Shown in pieces: positions 44,498 to 53,750 of a stretch of 64,000 bases of DNA. Position numbers and translations under genes: made by a program. A model generated the notes under the pieces. It ran no database searches. It saw nothing but the letters and a program-made list of their open reading frames with translations, and was not told the origin of the DNA. Location: positions 248,001 through 312,000 of the forward strand of contig CP128433.1 in NCBI GenBank assembly GCA_032615215.1. Reading direction: 5' to 3'. Positions within the stretch are counted from its first letter, which is position 1, and every line of letters begins with the position of its first letter. Origin of the DNA: Microbulbifer sp. MKSA007 (GTDB taxonomy: Bacteria > Pseudomonadota > Gammaproteobacteria > Pseudomonadales > Cellvibrionaceae).

Positions 44498-44941
44498 CTA
44501 ATAGTTATTTGGTTTGCCAGTCCCATCTTTGAGGTAATCCTGAAGGCTTCCTGGCAAATAGTAATCCCATCCGCTTTTGCACATCTTCCAGCATTTCATC
44601 TCCGGTGAGAGACCGATATGGGTAAAGGTGAGGCGGGTACCACCGGGTTCGTTAGCAAATTCAAAGCGAAGAGTACTGCCTTGCCATTCTTGGGGATCAT
44701 CAACCTGCTCAGAAACCATATTAGACTCTATACACTCAAGTTCGATTAACTTCTGCGGTACCAAAGCTTTGGCGCGAAACACCCAGTAGGACTCGCCACC
44801 AAATCCGGTCTTGGCGGTATCGCCCACCGCCAGGAAAGGGCCGCTAGTTGGCGTCCACCATTGGGACATCTTTTCAGCAACTGCCCGGTAAGCTTCTTCC
44901 TGAGTGACTGGGCTTAAGAAAGAGGTGGTGTAGTCAGGCAT
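44498..44941 (-). CDS. SRPBCC/AHSA1 domain protein
   Basis: 147 residues from ATG 44941, which has the site AAGGGA; a longer frame to 45016 lacks one. Pattern of activator-of-Hsp90-homologue START-like domains: TTSFLSPVTQEEAYRAVAEKMSQWW and STLRFEFANEPGGTRLTFTHIGL. These bind a hydrophobic ligand in a central cavity; the ligand here is unknown. Isolated gene, no link to rtc. Confidence 0.82.
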   Translation of the reverse strand: MPDYTTSFLSPVTQEEAYRAVAEKMSQWWTPTSGPFLAVGDTAKTGFGGESYWVFRAKALVPQKLIELECIESNMVSEQVDDPQEWQGSTLRFEFANEPGGTRLTFTHIGLSPEMKCWKMCKSGWDYYLPGSLQDYLKDGTGKPNNY

Positions 44942-45325
44942 GATTGTATTTCCCTTTTGGTTATTATTGCTGGAGCTAATTTGAATATAACTTTTAGCAG
45001 CTGGCACTAATTTCACAAGTTTTTAAAGCCCATTAATTTGTCCGATAAATATGAAAACTTTTACGGTTTTTTTTGTTAGTAGCCGCCATCTTTGATTTAT
45101 TTAACTTCGCTTAATCAATGTTATTTTCCAAAACAATTTTTTATTCAGAAACCTCTAGGAAATCTTTCTAAAAGCGAGGCATCAATCTGATATACATCAA
45201 TAAATCGCTGGGTACTCCGCCTGCATAATGCACTCGCACTGGGATAACTGCTGTGATCGGGAATGGTTTCGATCATATTTGTGCAGTTGCCTTCCACCCA
45301 AAATATTTTTGCAAAGGAACGGCGA
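44942..45325. other. AT-rich divergent promoter region
   Basis: 384 bases between the SRPBCC gene and the porin gene. Holds both promoters. No gene or strong structure seen. Confidence 0.45.
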
Positions 45326-46525
45326 ATGAAACAACAGAAATTGTCCACCGTAATCGCGGCCATCATCCTTGGGATTTCCAGCTACCAGACTATCGCAGCA
45401 GAGAATGAAAGCGCCACACTCACTGATGCACTGACTTCAGGAGAGGTGGGAGTGAATCTTCGTTACCGGGTAGAAAACGTTGACCAGGACAATATGGACG
45501 ATGTTGCTATCGCCTCGACCCTGAGAACCCGCCTGAATTGGACCAGTGGCAACTACCGTGGTTTTGATGCGTTTTTTGAAGTGGATGACATTAGTGAAAT
45601 TGGCAACGACAATTACAATTCCACAGTGAATGGCAATACCGAGCACCCCGTCGTTGTCGACCCCCAGGGCACTGAGGTTAATCAAGCCTATTTAAAGTAC
45701 AGTGGTTTTAACTCCATGGTGGTTGCCGGTCGACAGAGAATTAACCTGGACGATCAGCGCTTTATCGGTGGCGTGGGTTGGCGTCAGAATGAACAGACAT
45801 ATGACGGCCTGCGTTACCAATTTGGCGGGGAAGGGGAGTTACAGCTGGATTACAGCTATATCTACAATGTAAACCGTATTTTTGGTGAAGACAGTGACTT
45901 ATCGGACCTGGATGGGGATATTCAACTGTTTCATGCCAGCTATCCATTGGTAGAAGCGCATAAGTTAACTGCCTTCTTCTACAACTTGGATCTGGATAAC
46001 GCTGAGAGCTTCTCATCCCGTACTTTCGGTGCCGCTTACCGGGGAGATTTTGGCCTGTTTGAAACTCAGCTGAGTTATGCCCGCCAGGAGGATATCGGCA
46101 ATAATCCCAGTAATTTTGCAGCCGACTATTACCTTGCTGAAGTTGCCGCGCCATTAGGGCCGGTAAAAGGCAAATTGGGTTATGAAGTTCTGGGTTCTGA
46201 CGACGGTGTGGGTTTTAGCACACCACTGGCTACACTACACAAATTCCAAGGCTACACAGATAAGTTCATTGAAACTCCAGCAGATGGTGTTGAAGATTTA
46301 TATCTCGGTGCCAGCCTGGCGCTTGCCGGGGGAGATTTGGGGATTACTTACCACAGTTTTGAGGCCAATGAAGGTTCAGCAGATTACGGGACTGAGTGGA
46401 ATATCAGTTACGGTCACGAGTTTAATGAATATTTCTCAGCGTTGGTAAAGTATGCCGCTTACGATGCAGATGAATATAGTGAGGATACCGATAAGCTCTG
46501 GTTGATGCTTACAGCAAAATTCTGA
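45326..46525 (+). CDS. outer membrane porin-like protein
   Basis: 399 residues from ATG 45326 (AAAGGA at 45313); upstream in-frame ATG rejected. Signal peptide to AA at about residue 25, then an aromatic, Gly/Asp-rich beta pattern with alternating hydrophobic strands and a terminal Phe (LWLMLTAKF), the sign of an outer-membrane barrel. Resembles alginate-export-type or phosphate-selective porins. Substrate not predictable. Followed by a strong bidirectional terminator. Confidence 0.82.
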   Translation: MKQQKLSTVIAAIILGISSYQTIAAENESATLTDALTSGEVGVNLRYRVENVDQDNMDDVAIASTLRTRLNWTSGNYRGFDAFFEVDDISEIGNDNYNSTVNGNTEHPVVVDPQGTEVNQAYLKYSGFNSMVVAGRQRINLDDQRFIGGVGWRQNEQTYDGLRYQFGGEGELQLDYSYIYNVNRIFGEDSDLSDLDGDIQLFHASYPLVEAHKLTAFFYNLDLDNAESFSSRTFGAAYRGDFGLFETQLSYARQEDIGNNPSNFAADYYLAEVAAPLGPVKGKLGYEVLGSDDGVGFSTPLATLHKFQGYTDKFIETPADGVEDLYLGASLALAGGDLGITYHSFEANEGSADYGTEWNISYGHEFNEYFSALVKYAAYDADEYSEDTDKLWLMLTAKF

Positions 46526-46558
46526 TTTTTGTTAATTAACAATTTTCAAGTAGATATA

Positions 46559-46597
46559 AAAAAGCTGGGCTTGTACATAACGAAGCCCAGCTTTTTC
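46559..46597. terminator. bidirectional terminator between porin and CHRD genes
   Basis: A 14-bp perfect stem (46559-46572 with 46583-46596) of AAAAAGCTGGGCTT type: A run on one side, T run on the other. Confidence 0.92.
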
Positions 46598-46647
46598 TTG
46601 TCTCACCAGTAAACTCTGACTTATAGACGCGTCAGTAAATTTGTAAT

Positions 46648-47325
46648 CTACTTATCCATTGTTAACAGGCCAGAAACCTCACCTTTGGGGTCCAGCTGGG
46701 TATGCAAGTTAACAAAGACCTTCCCATCCATTAGCGCCTTGCGATAGGGCTCCTCCACCATCCACTTGCCCATAATATATCCACTGGTGCCTTCAGCACA
46801 TTTTTTTGCCAGGCCGTGCTTGCCCTTGTCAGTTTTAGTCTCGGGCCAGTCCGGGACCATACCCGGGTGATTGGGCATTCCGCAGATAGTCTGGATAATC
46901 GGGCCACTAGGTTTACCCGGCTTGCAAATAGGGGGCTCTTTGCCATCGCCTGTACATTGCATATGGAAGTGCGACATTGCCACCCCGCCCTTTGATAGAT
47001 CGCTGTAGCCCACCATAAAGTGCAGCATATGTGACTGTTTGTCGTAGGCGCCAATAAAGAAGCCATCGGCATCTTTGGGGGTTTGCGGATTCACCTTCTT
47101 GCCGAGCATATTCTCATTAGCGGTGGTTAAGTCAGATTTAAAGATGGTGAACATCTTGTCATTGCCCGCTTTGGACCAGGCTTTCTCACCACCAGCCCCA
47201 TGCTTGGCAGCTGATGGATCTTTCTCTTTTTTGTTATGGCTATCGGAAATCGTGAATGCAGAATAAGCCAGCAGAAATACTGCCAACATTAAGAAAGTGG
47301 CTCTGGGCAATGAACTCAGTTTCAT
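46648..47325 (-). CDS. exported CHRD-domain protein
   Basis: 225 residues with an N-terminal signal or anchor (FLMLAVFLLAYSAFTIS). The CHRD fold is suggested by the C-terminal FVNLHTQLDPKGEVSGLLT, typical of this beta-rich domain, and by MSHFHMQCTGDG with many His. Four Cys may form disulphides. Members are exported, role unclear. Single gene. Confidence 0.72.
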   Translation of the reverse strand: MKLSSLPRATFLMLAVFLLAYSAFTISDSHNKKEKDPSAAKHGAGGEKAWSKAGNDKMFTIFKSDLTTANENMLGKKVNPQTPKDADGFFIGAYDKQSHMLHFMVGYSDLSKGGVAMSHFHMQCTGDGKEPPICKPGKPSGPIIQTICGMPNHPGMVPDWPETKTDKGKHGLAKKCAEGTSGYIMGKWMVEEPYRKALMDGKVFVNLHTQLDPKGEVSGLLTMDK

Positions 47326-47806
47326 AAACCTCTCCTCTCTATTAAATCGATATAGTCATTGCTTGATGGAATGGTTGGGTGCCAGGCCATCGAGGGGGCT
47401 GATATTCACCAATGTCATCGGTGTGAATCACGGGATAGGCTAGCGATAAGTACTTGTAGCATATGGGCTCGCTATTGGCCCTTGGGGGTCAATTTAAGAG
47501 TCAGTATTTTTGACGATAGCTACTTGGGTGTCGGAGAAGCTTCAGGATGGGAGAGCGCTTGGATAGGTAATAAGGTCGTTGAAGATAGTTACTACTAGGG
47601 TGGAAGGAAAGAATACACCGCACTCGAGACACGCAGTGAATACATCCCTGCAAGCTCCTAATCGGCATCCATGCCTCATAGGGTCCCGAGCGCGGTGTAT
47701 TCTCTCCTTCTCCCTTTTTAGTAATAAAGATACTGGCGGATTTCGAATGATAGGGGCGGCACTAATGTGTTCGTTCCGAGTGACCTTTCATAAAGGTAGA
47801 GAGTTA
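47326..47806. other. spacer carrying inverted-repeat copy 2
   Basis: 481 bases between the CHRD gene and the 3' end of narX. It holds the inverted-repeat element at 47600-47712 and no gene. Confidence 0.5.
47600..47712. repeat. inverted-repeat element, copy 2 (same loop, different stem)
   Basis: Left arm about 47602-47630 and right arm about 47682-47710 pair at roughly 26 of 29 positions. The centre matches copy 1 (8661-8768) almost exactly: AATACATCCCTG, then ATCGGCATCCATGCCTCATA. The stem GAATACACCGC/GCGGTGTATTC has no likeness to the stem of copy 1, yet it still pairs. Confidence 0.88.
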
Positions 47807-49657
47807 TCACCCCACGTCTTTCCACACCAATTCCCGCTCGCGGGCGTAGAGGGGAATAAAGTTGAAGCGCACTTCGGTGCCCCCTTCGTCGCGGCGGCGG
47901 ATATTCAGATTGCCATTCAGGTTGCTGGCGCGCTCTTGCATGATCGACATACCGAAGTGATTGCGTTTCTCCGGCGCGTTGCTGATACCGATGCCGTTGT
48001 CGAGGATGCGTACATTGAGGGAGTGGTTGTCGGCTTGGGTCAGGCTGATCTGCACCATATCGCCCTGGGAGTGGTACACAGCATTTTGCGAGGCCTCGCG
48101 CACCAGTTGTAACAGGTGAATTTCCTCGTGGGGAGTTAGTGGTACTTCGTCCAGATGGTAGTCCAGCAGGACGTTAATCTGCGGGTGCTGCTCCCGGTAA
48201 GCGAGGATAGATTGCTCCAGGATACTGCGCAGGCCGCCGGGACCTATTTGCAGTCGGAAGGTGGTGAGCAGTTCGCGCAGCTGGCGGTAAGAGGAATCCA
48301 GGCCCTCTTTCAGCTCGGTAATAATCTCCTCTACCTTGGACTTGTCCACCTGCTCACTGCGATTGGCGCGGTTGAGTCGGGTAACCTGAATTTTCAGATA
48401 GGACAGGGATTGGGCCAGGGAATCGTGTAGCTCCCGGGCGATGATCGCGCGCTCGTCCAGTAGGGCAACACGGCGCTCCTGAGCCTCTCGCTCATTAATG
48501 GCGATGGCCGCAGTGACACTGTCGGCAAAGGTAGCCAAGCGTTGCTGCTGTTCTTCATCAAGGCTCTCACCTCGGGGTAGGGTGCAGGTGAGTACACCGT
48601 AATTGCGTTTGTCCACTTCCAGTGGGAATCGGTACACGCGCTGTTGGTCTTCATCAGAGGGGCCGCAGGTGTTTACGCAGATATGGCATTCACTGCCTGT
48701 GCACTGGGCATTACCGAGTCCTTGAACCAAATGTTCATAGGGCGCTTCCCCCTCCGGTGTCATCAGACATAGGTCGAGGTTATTCAAGCTGGCGACATTG
48801 GCGAACTCTCCCAGCCACTGGCCCAATTCCGCTCCCGAGAGTGGGCCTTCGCTGATCCGCCGAGCCAAGCGGTACTGGAAGTCCAATGCCTCATGGCTCT
48901 TCTGTAACTGTGAGGTTTTCAACTCCACGCGATGGGCAAGATCCCGGTGAGTCGCATGAATTTCATCGCTCATATAATTGATGGTGCGTGCTAAAACCCC
49001 CAGCTCGTCCTCGCTGTTAATCTCCAGGCGGTTTTGGTTGAAGTCTCCCTGGGCGATGCTCAGGGAGCGATTGGTCAGCTGCTTTAGAGGCTGCTCCACA
49101 GAGCGGTGCAATATGCACAGGGAGAGATACACCAGGGTTACAATGGCAAATAGTGACCCCACCTGCACCAAACGCAGCAGGCTTATTTTTTCCTCGGCGA
49201 TGGTCTGATAATCAAACACCAGTGTGTCCACATCACTGATAAAGGGCTCCAGACGGTTGGCTAACTGCAAGGAGTCCATAGAAGTGCGCCCGGCGGCAAT
49301 GGACTCCAGCAGTGGGCGGATTTCGCCCTCCCAGCTTTCGATTACCTTGCGGTAATTGCGGGCTGCGGGCAGGTTATCGCTGGCGGTGAAGTCGGAAATG
49401 CTGAGTACCCGGGTCAGGCGTGCGGTCACCTCGTCTGCCAACTCAGCTGTGGTTTCGACATCCCCGGAGGGTGCGGTGGCCGCAAGTCGGTAGCTCATAG
49501 CCCGCAATGATCCGGCGAGGTTAACGGCGGCGGCATCGTTTTCGGCGGCATCGGAGATAATATAGGACGCCACCATAGAGCTCAGTGCTACCAGCACAGT
49601 GAGCAGCATCAGGGTGCCGATGCGGTAGACGATGGACTGTCGAATTCGGTTCAGCAT
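47807..49657 (-). CDS. narX: nitrate/nitrite sensor histidine kinase (NarX type)
   Basis: 616 residues from ATG 49657 (the longer frame to 49828 has no support). Two helices flank a periplasmic four-helix sensor with the P-box-like NLAGSLRAMSYRLA; then HAMP, a Cys-rich GAF-like part (CTGSECHICVNTC) as in NarX/NarQ, an HisKA_3 His in ARELHDSLAQSLSYLKIQ, and HATPase motifs. It should phosphorylate a NarL-type regulator, whose gene is not in the window. Divergent from narG, sharing the control region with the NarL-type site. Confidence 0.9.
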   Translation of the reverse strand: MLNRIRQSIVYRIGTLMLLTVLVALSSMVASYIISDAAENDAAAVNLAGSLRAMSYRLAATAPSGDVETTAELADEVTARLTRVLSISDFTASDNLPAARNYRKVIESWEGEIRPLLESIAAGRTSMDSLQLANRLEPFISDVDTLVFDYQTIAEEKISLLRLVQVGSLFAIVTLVYLSLCILHRSVEQPLKQLTNRSLSIAQGDFNQNRLEINSEDELGVLARTINYMSDEIHATHRDLAHRVELKTSQLQKSHEALDFQYRLARRISEGPLSGAELGQWLGEFANVASLNNLDLCLMTPEGEAPYEHLVQGLGNAQCTGSECHICVNTCGPSDEDQQRVYRFPLEVDKRNYGVLTCTLPRGESLDEEQQQRLATFADSVTAAIAINEREAQERRVALLDERAIIARELHDSLAQSLSYLKIQVTRLNRANRSEQVDKSKVEEIITELKEGLDSSYRQLRELLTTFRLQIGPGGLRSILEQSILAYREQHPQINVLLDYHLDEVPLTPHEEIHLLQLVREASQNAVYHSQGDMVQISLTQADNHSLNVRILDNGIGISNAPEKRNHFGMSIMQERASNLNGNLNIRRRDEGGTEVRFNFIPLYARERELVWKDVG

Positions 49658-49852
49658 ATCGGATTCACTTCGCCCTGGGGCGGTTGTGGATGGCTGATCT
49701 CTATTGTGCCGTCCATTGGCGCACAAAGTTGTGGGTACCACTAAAGATCGCCAGTTTTGCACATAATTTAACCTGACGCCTGTTTTTTGCACAGAGGCCC
49801 TGTTATTGCTGGGATAGGGCTCCACCATAGCGGCCCCCTGGCGTCGTTTCCC

Positions 49853-49868
49853 TACCCACTCGGGGGTA
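49853..49868 (+). promoter_or_regulatory. NarL-type 7-2-7 site in the narX-narG control region
   Basis: TACCCAC-TC-GGGGGTA: two heptamers facing each other across two bases, close to the NarL consensus TACYYMT-N2-AKRRGTA. A third heptamer TACCCCT lies at 49883-49889. All are upstream of the narG start. Confidence 0.6.
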
Positions 49869-49977
49869 GTTCGTCGCTTTTCTACCCCTTTTTGGTCAGG
49901 TGATCCTGCCGTCCCTCCCTTTTATATTCCCGGTAAACCGATGCTTTAACCGCATGCCGATGCCCTGGGAGTACCGC

Positions 49978-52900
49978 ATGAGCCATTTCCTGGACCGACT
50001 GAAATATCTGAAGAAACAAAAAGAGCCCTTTTCCGGAGGACACGGGGAAAAGACGAATGACGACCGCAGCTGGGAAGATGGCTACCGTCGTCGCTGGCAG
50101 TTCGACAAGATTGTGCGCTCCACCCACGGGGTGAACTGTACCGGCTCTTGCAGCTGGAAGATCTACGTCAAAGACGGCCTGGTCACATGGGAAACCCAGC
50201 AGACCGACTACCCGCGCACCCGCCCGGACCTGCCCAACCACGAGCCTCGCGGCTGCCCCCGTGGTGCCAGCTACTCCTGGTATATGTACTCAGCTAATCG
50301 CCTCAAGTACCCGAAAATCCGCAAACGTCTGGTAAAACTCTGGCGCGAAGCCAAGTTGAGACACAGTGATCCGGTGGAGGCCTGGGCCAGTATTGTCGAA
50401 GACCCGGCCAAGGCGCAGTCCTACAAAGAGCGCCGTGGTATGGGCGGCTTTGTGAGGATCAAGTGGGATGAAGTTAACGAGCTGATTGCCGCTTCCAACG
50501 TCTACACCACCAAGAAATACGGTCCCGACCGGGTGACCGGCTTCTCGCCGATTCCCGCCATGTCCATGGTCTCCTACGCTGCTGGTGCCCGTTATCTGTC
50601 TCTGATCGGCGGCAACTGCCTGAGTTTCTACGACTGGTACTGTGACCTTCCGCCCGCCTCACCGCAGGTTTGGGGTGAGCAAACCGACGTACCCGAGTCC
50701 GCCGACTGGTACAACTCCAACTACCTGATCGTATGGGGCTCCAATGTGCCTCAAACCCGTACCCCGGATGCGCATTTCCTCAGTGAAGTACGTTACAAGG
50801 GCGCCAAAACCTGTGTGGTCACACCTGACTACTCAGAGTGCTCCAAGTTTGGCGACACCTGGCTGGCACCGCGCCAGGGTACCGATGCGGCTCTGGCGAT
50901 GGCCTTCGGCCATGTGATCCTGAAAGAATTCCACGTCGACAAGCCCAGCGCCTACTTCACCGAGTATGTGCGGACCACCACCGATATGCCGATGTTGGTG
51001 ACCCTGGAAGAGCGCGACGGCAAACTGGTACAGGGCCGATTCCTGCGCGCCTCTGACCTGGCGGACAACCTCGGCCAGGATAACAACCCGGAATGGAAAA
51101 CCATCGGTGTTAATCACGATGGCCAGCTGGTTTCCCCTCAGGGCTCCATGGGTTATCGCTGGGGAGAGCCCTCAGCGAAAGAAGGCCGTGGCAAGTGGAA
51201 TATTGAGCAGCGCGATGGTCGCAGTGGCGAAGAGTTGGAGCTGAAGCTCAGCCTTAAAGACTGCGCCGATGAAATCGCCCAGGTCGCCTTCCCCTATTTC
51301 GGAGGCCAGACCCACGAGCACAATTACTTCCAGCACACCGAACACGATGAAGTAATCGACTACAAGGTGCCGGTGAAGCTTGTTCAAAACAAAGATGGCG
51401 AGATTCTAAAAGTAGCCAGCGTCTATGACCTGACCCTGGCGAACTACGGTGTTGAGCACGGTCTCGACGACCCCAACTGTGCTCAGAGCTACGACGAAGA
51501 CAAGCCCTACACCCCCGCCTGGCAGGAAAAGGTGACCGGTTGTCGTCGTGAGAATGTCATCCAGGTAGCCCGTGAGTTTGCCAACACCGCCGACAAGACC
51601 CGTGGACGCTCCATGGTAATTCTGGGGGCGGGTCTCAACCACTGGTACCACATGGATATGAACTACCGCGGGATCATCAATATGCTGATGATGTGCGGTT
51701 GTATCGGCCAGAGTGGCGGTGGTTGGGCTCACTATGTGGGACAGGAAAAACTGCGTCCGCAGACCGGCTGGACCCCACTCGCCTTCGGTCTCGACTGGCA
51801 GCGTCCACCACGCCATATGAACGGTACCTCCTTCTTCTATAACCACGCCAGCCAATGGCGCTATGAGAAGCTGGAGATGGATGAAGTGGTTTCGCCGCTG
51901 GCCGACAAGAGCAAGTGGCAGGCTTCCATCATCGACTACAACAGCCGCGCCGAGCGCATGGGCTGGTTGCCCTCCGCGCCGCAGCTGGGGATCAACCCCC
52001 TGCAACTGACTAAAGATGCCGCCGCCGCCGGTATGTCTGCCAAAGACTACACGGTGCAGCAGCTCAAGCGCGGTGCGCTCAAATTCGCCAACCAGGACCC
52101 GGATAACCCGCAGAACTTCCCGCGCAATATGTTTATCTGGCGCTCCAACCTGTTCGGCTCCTCTGGTAAGGGCCACGAGTACATGCTGCGTCATCTGCTT
52201 GGTACCAAGCACGGTTTGATGGGCAAAGACCTGGGTGAAGAAGGCGGCAAAAAACCAGAAGACGTGGCCTGGCATGACGCCCCCAGCGAGGGCAAAGTGG
52301 ATCTGCTGGTGACACTGGACTTCCGTATGTCTACCACCTGTCTTTACTCCGACATCGTATTGCCGACGGCCACCTGGTATGAGAAGGACGACCTCAACAC
52401 CTCAGACATGCACCCCTTTATTCACCCGCTCACCAAGGCGGTGGACCCGGCCTGGGAGGCGCGAAGTGACTGGGAAATTTTCAAAGGCATAGCGAAGGAA
52501 TTCTCCAACCTGACCGATGGCCACCTGGGGGTGGAAAAGGATCTGGTGACTCTGCCGATCCACCATGATACCCCCGGAGAAATCGCCCAGCCGTTTGGTG
52601 TACAGGCTTGGTGGAAAGGCGAGTGCGACCTGATCCCCGGCGTTACCGCGCCGAGCATGATTGAGGTGGAACGCGACTACCCCAACACCTACAACCGCTT
52701 TACCTCTATAGGCCCGCTGCTGGAGAAACTCGGCAACGGCGGTAAGGGCATCAGCTGGAACACTGACGAAGAGGTGGACTTCCTCAAGAAGCTAAACCGC
52801 ACTTGGAAGGACGAAACTGCCCGCGATGGCCGAGCCCGTATCGACAGCGCGGTAGATGCTGCCGAAATGATCCTGTCACTGGCCCCTGAAACCAACGGCC

Positions 52901-53748
52901 AGGTAGCCGTGAAGGCCTGGGAAGCTCTCGGTGAGATTACCGGTCGCGATCACACCCATCTGGCCAAGCCCAAGGAAGACGAAAAAATTCGCTTCGCCGA
53001 TATCGTGGCGCAGCCTCGCAAGATTATCTCCTCGCCCACCTGGTCTGGCCTGGAAGATGAGCATGTGAGCTACAACGCCGGCTACACCAATGTGCACGAG
53101 TTGATCCCCTGGCGCACCATCACCGGCCGCCAGCAGTTCTACCAGGATCACGAGTGGATGCGTGACTTCGGCGAGAACATGTGTGTGTACAAGCCGCCGA
53201 TCAACCTGAAAACCGTGCAACCGGTGTTGAACCAGAAGCCCAACGGTAACAAGGAGATCCTGCTGAACTGGATCACCCCGCACCAAAAGTGGGGCATCCA
53301 CAGCACCTACTCCGATAACCTGCTGATGCTCACCCTGTCCCGTGGTGGACCCATCGTTTGGATGAGTGAGTACGACGCCAAGTTGGCAGGTATTGAAGAC
53401 AACGACTGGATCGAAATCTTCAACGTCAACGGCGCCATTGCTGCCCGCGCAGTGGTATCTCAACGAGTGCCCGACGGTATGGCCATGATGTATCACGCCC
53501 AGGAGCGCATCGTGAATACACCGGGAGCGGAAACTACCGGCACCCGGGGCGGTATCCACAACTCCGTAACCCGCGCGGTGATGAAACCCACCCATATGAT
53601 CGGTGGCTACGCCCAGCAGTCCTACGGCTTCAACTACTACGGCACTGTGGGCTGTAACCGGGATGAATTTGTGGTGGTCAGGAAAATGAACAAGGTCGAT
53701 TGGCTGGATGGTGAAGACGTCAAAGAGCCGACGCGAGAGGAGGTGTAG
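49978..53748 (+). CDS. narG: respiratory nitrate reductase, alpha subunit
   Basis: About 1,256 residues from ATG 49978 (site GGGAG). It has the [4Fe-4S] binding N-terminus HGVNCTGSCSW plus PRGCPRG, and Mo-bis-MGD motifs such as YCDLPPASPQVWGEQTDVPE with the Mo-ligand Asp. No Tat signal motif beyond the vestigial start, as expected for cytoplasmic-facing NarG. It reduces nitrate to nitrite with electrons from NarHI. First gene of narGHJI. Confidence 0.97.
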   Translation: MSHFLDRLKYLKKQKEPFSGGHGEKTNDDRSWEDGYRRRWQFDKIVRSTHGVNCTGSCSWKIYVKDGLVTWETQQTDYPRTRPDLPNHEPRGCPRGASYSWYMYSANRLKYPKIRKRLVKLWREAKLRHSDPVEAWASIVEDPAKAQSYKERRGMGGFVRIKWDEVNELIAASNVYTTKKYGPDRVTGFSPIPAMSMVSYAAGARYLSLIGGNCLSFYDWYCDLPPASPQVWGEQTDVPESADWYNSNYLIVWGSNVPQTRTPDAHFLSEVRYKGAKTCVVTPDYSECSKFGDTWLAPRQGTDAALAMAFGHVILKEFHVDKPSAYFTEYVRTTTDMPMLVTLEERDGKLVQGRFLRASDLADNLGQDNNPEWKTIGVNHDGQLVSPQGSMGYRWGEPSAKEGRGKWNIEQRDGRSGEELELKLSLKDCADEIAQVAFPYFGGQTHEHNYFQHTEHDEVIDYKVPVKLVQNKDGEILKVASVYDLTLANYGVEHGLDDPNCAQSYDEDKPYTPAWQEKVTGCRRENVIQVAREFANTADKTRGRSMVILGAGLNHWYHMDMNYRGIINMLMMCGCIGQSGGGWAHYVGQEKLRPQTGWTPLAFGLDWQRPPRHMNGTSFFYNHASQWRYEKLEMDEVVSPLADKSKWQASIIDYNSRAERMGWLPSAPQLGINPLQLTKDAAAAGMSAKDYTVQQLKRGALKFANQDPDNPQNFPRNMFIWRSNLFGSSGKGHEYMLRHLLGTKHGLMGKDLGEEGGKKPEDVAWHDAPSEGKVDLLVTLDFRMSTTCLYSDIVLPTATWYEKDDLNTSDMHPFIHPLTKAVDPAWEARSDWEIFKGIAKEFSNLTDGHLGVEKDLVTLPIHHDTPGEIAQPFGVQAWWKGECDLIPGVTAPSMIEVERDYPNTYNRFTSIGPLLEKLGNGGKGISWNTDEEVDFLKKLNRTWKDETARDGRARIDSAVDAAEMILSLAPETNGQVAVKAWEALGEITGRDHTHLAKPKEDEKIRFADIVAQPRKIISSPTWSGLEDEHVSYNAGYTNVHELIPWRTITGRQQFYQDHEWMRDFGENMCVYKPPINLKTVQPVLNQKPNGNKEILLNWITPHQKWGIHSTYSDNLLMLTLSRGGPIVWMSEYDAKLAGIEDNDWIEIFNVNGAIAARAVVSQRVPDGMAMMYHAQERIVNTPGAETTGTRGGIHNSVTRAVMKPTHMIGGYAQQSYGFNYYGTVGCNRDEFVVVRKMNKVDWLDGEDVKEPTREEV

Positions 53749-53750
53749 CA

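Noticed and set aside
47579..48112. A 177-residue plus-strand frame across the inverted repeat and narX
   Set aside because: It crosses a structured repeat and the antisense of narX; no homologous pattern.
49891..49906. FNR box before narG (TTGGT..TGATC)
   Set aside because: Too few matches to TTGAT-N4-ATCAA to call.
49882..50241. A 119-residue minus-strand frame at the narG start
   Set aside because: Overlaps the narG N-terminal Fe-S region; no support.
51406..52275. A 289-residue open frame antisense to narG
   Set aside because: It lies fully within narG, has no ribosome site and arises from the GC-rich codon pattern of narG.
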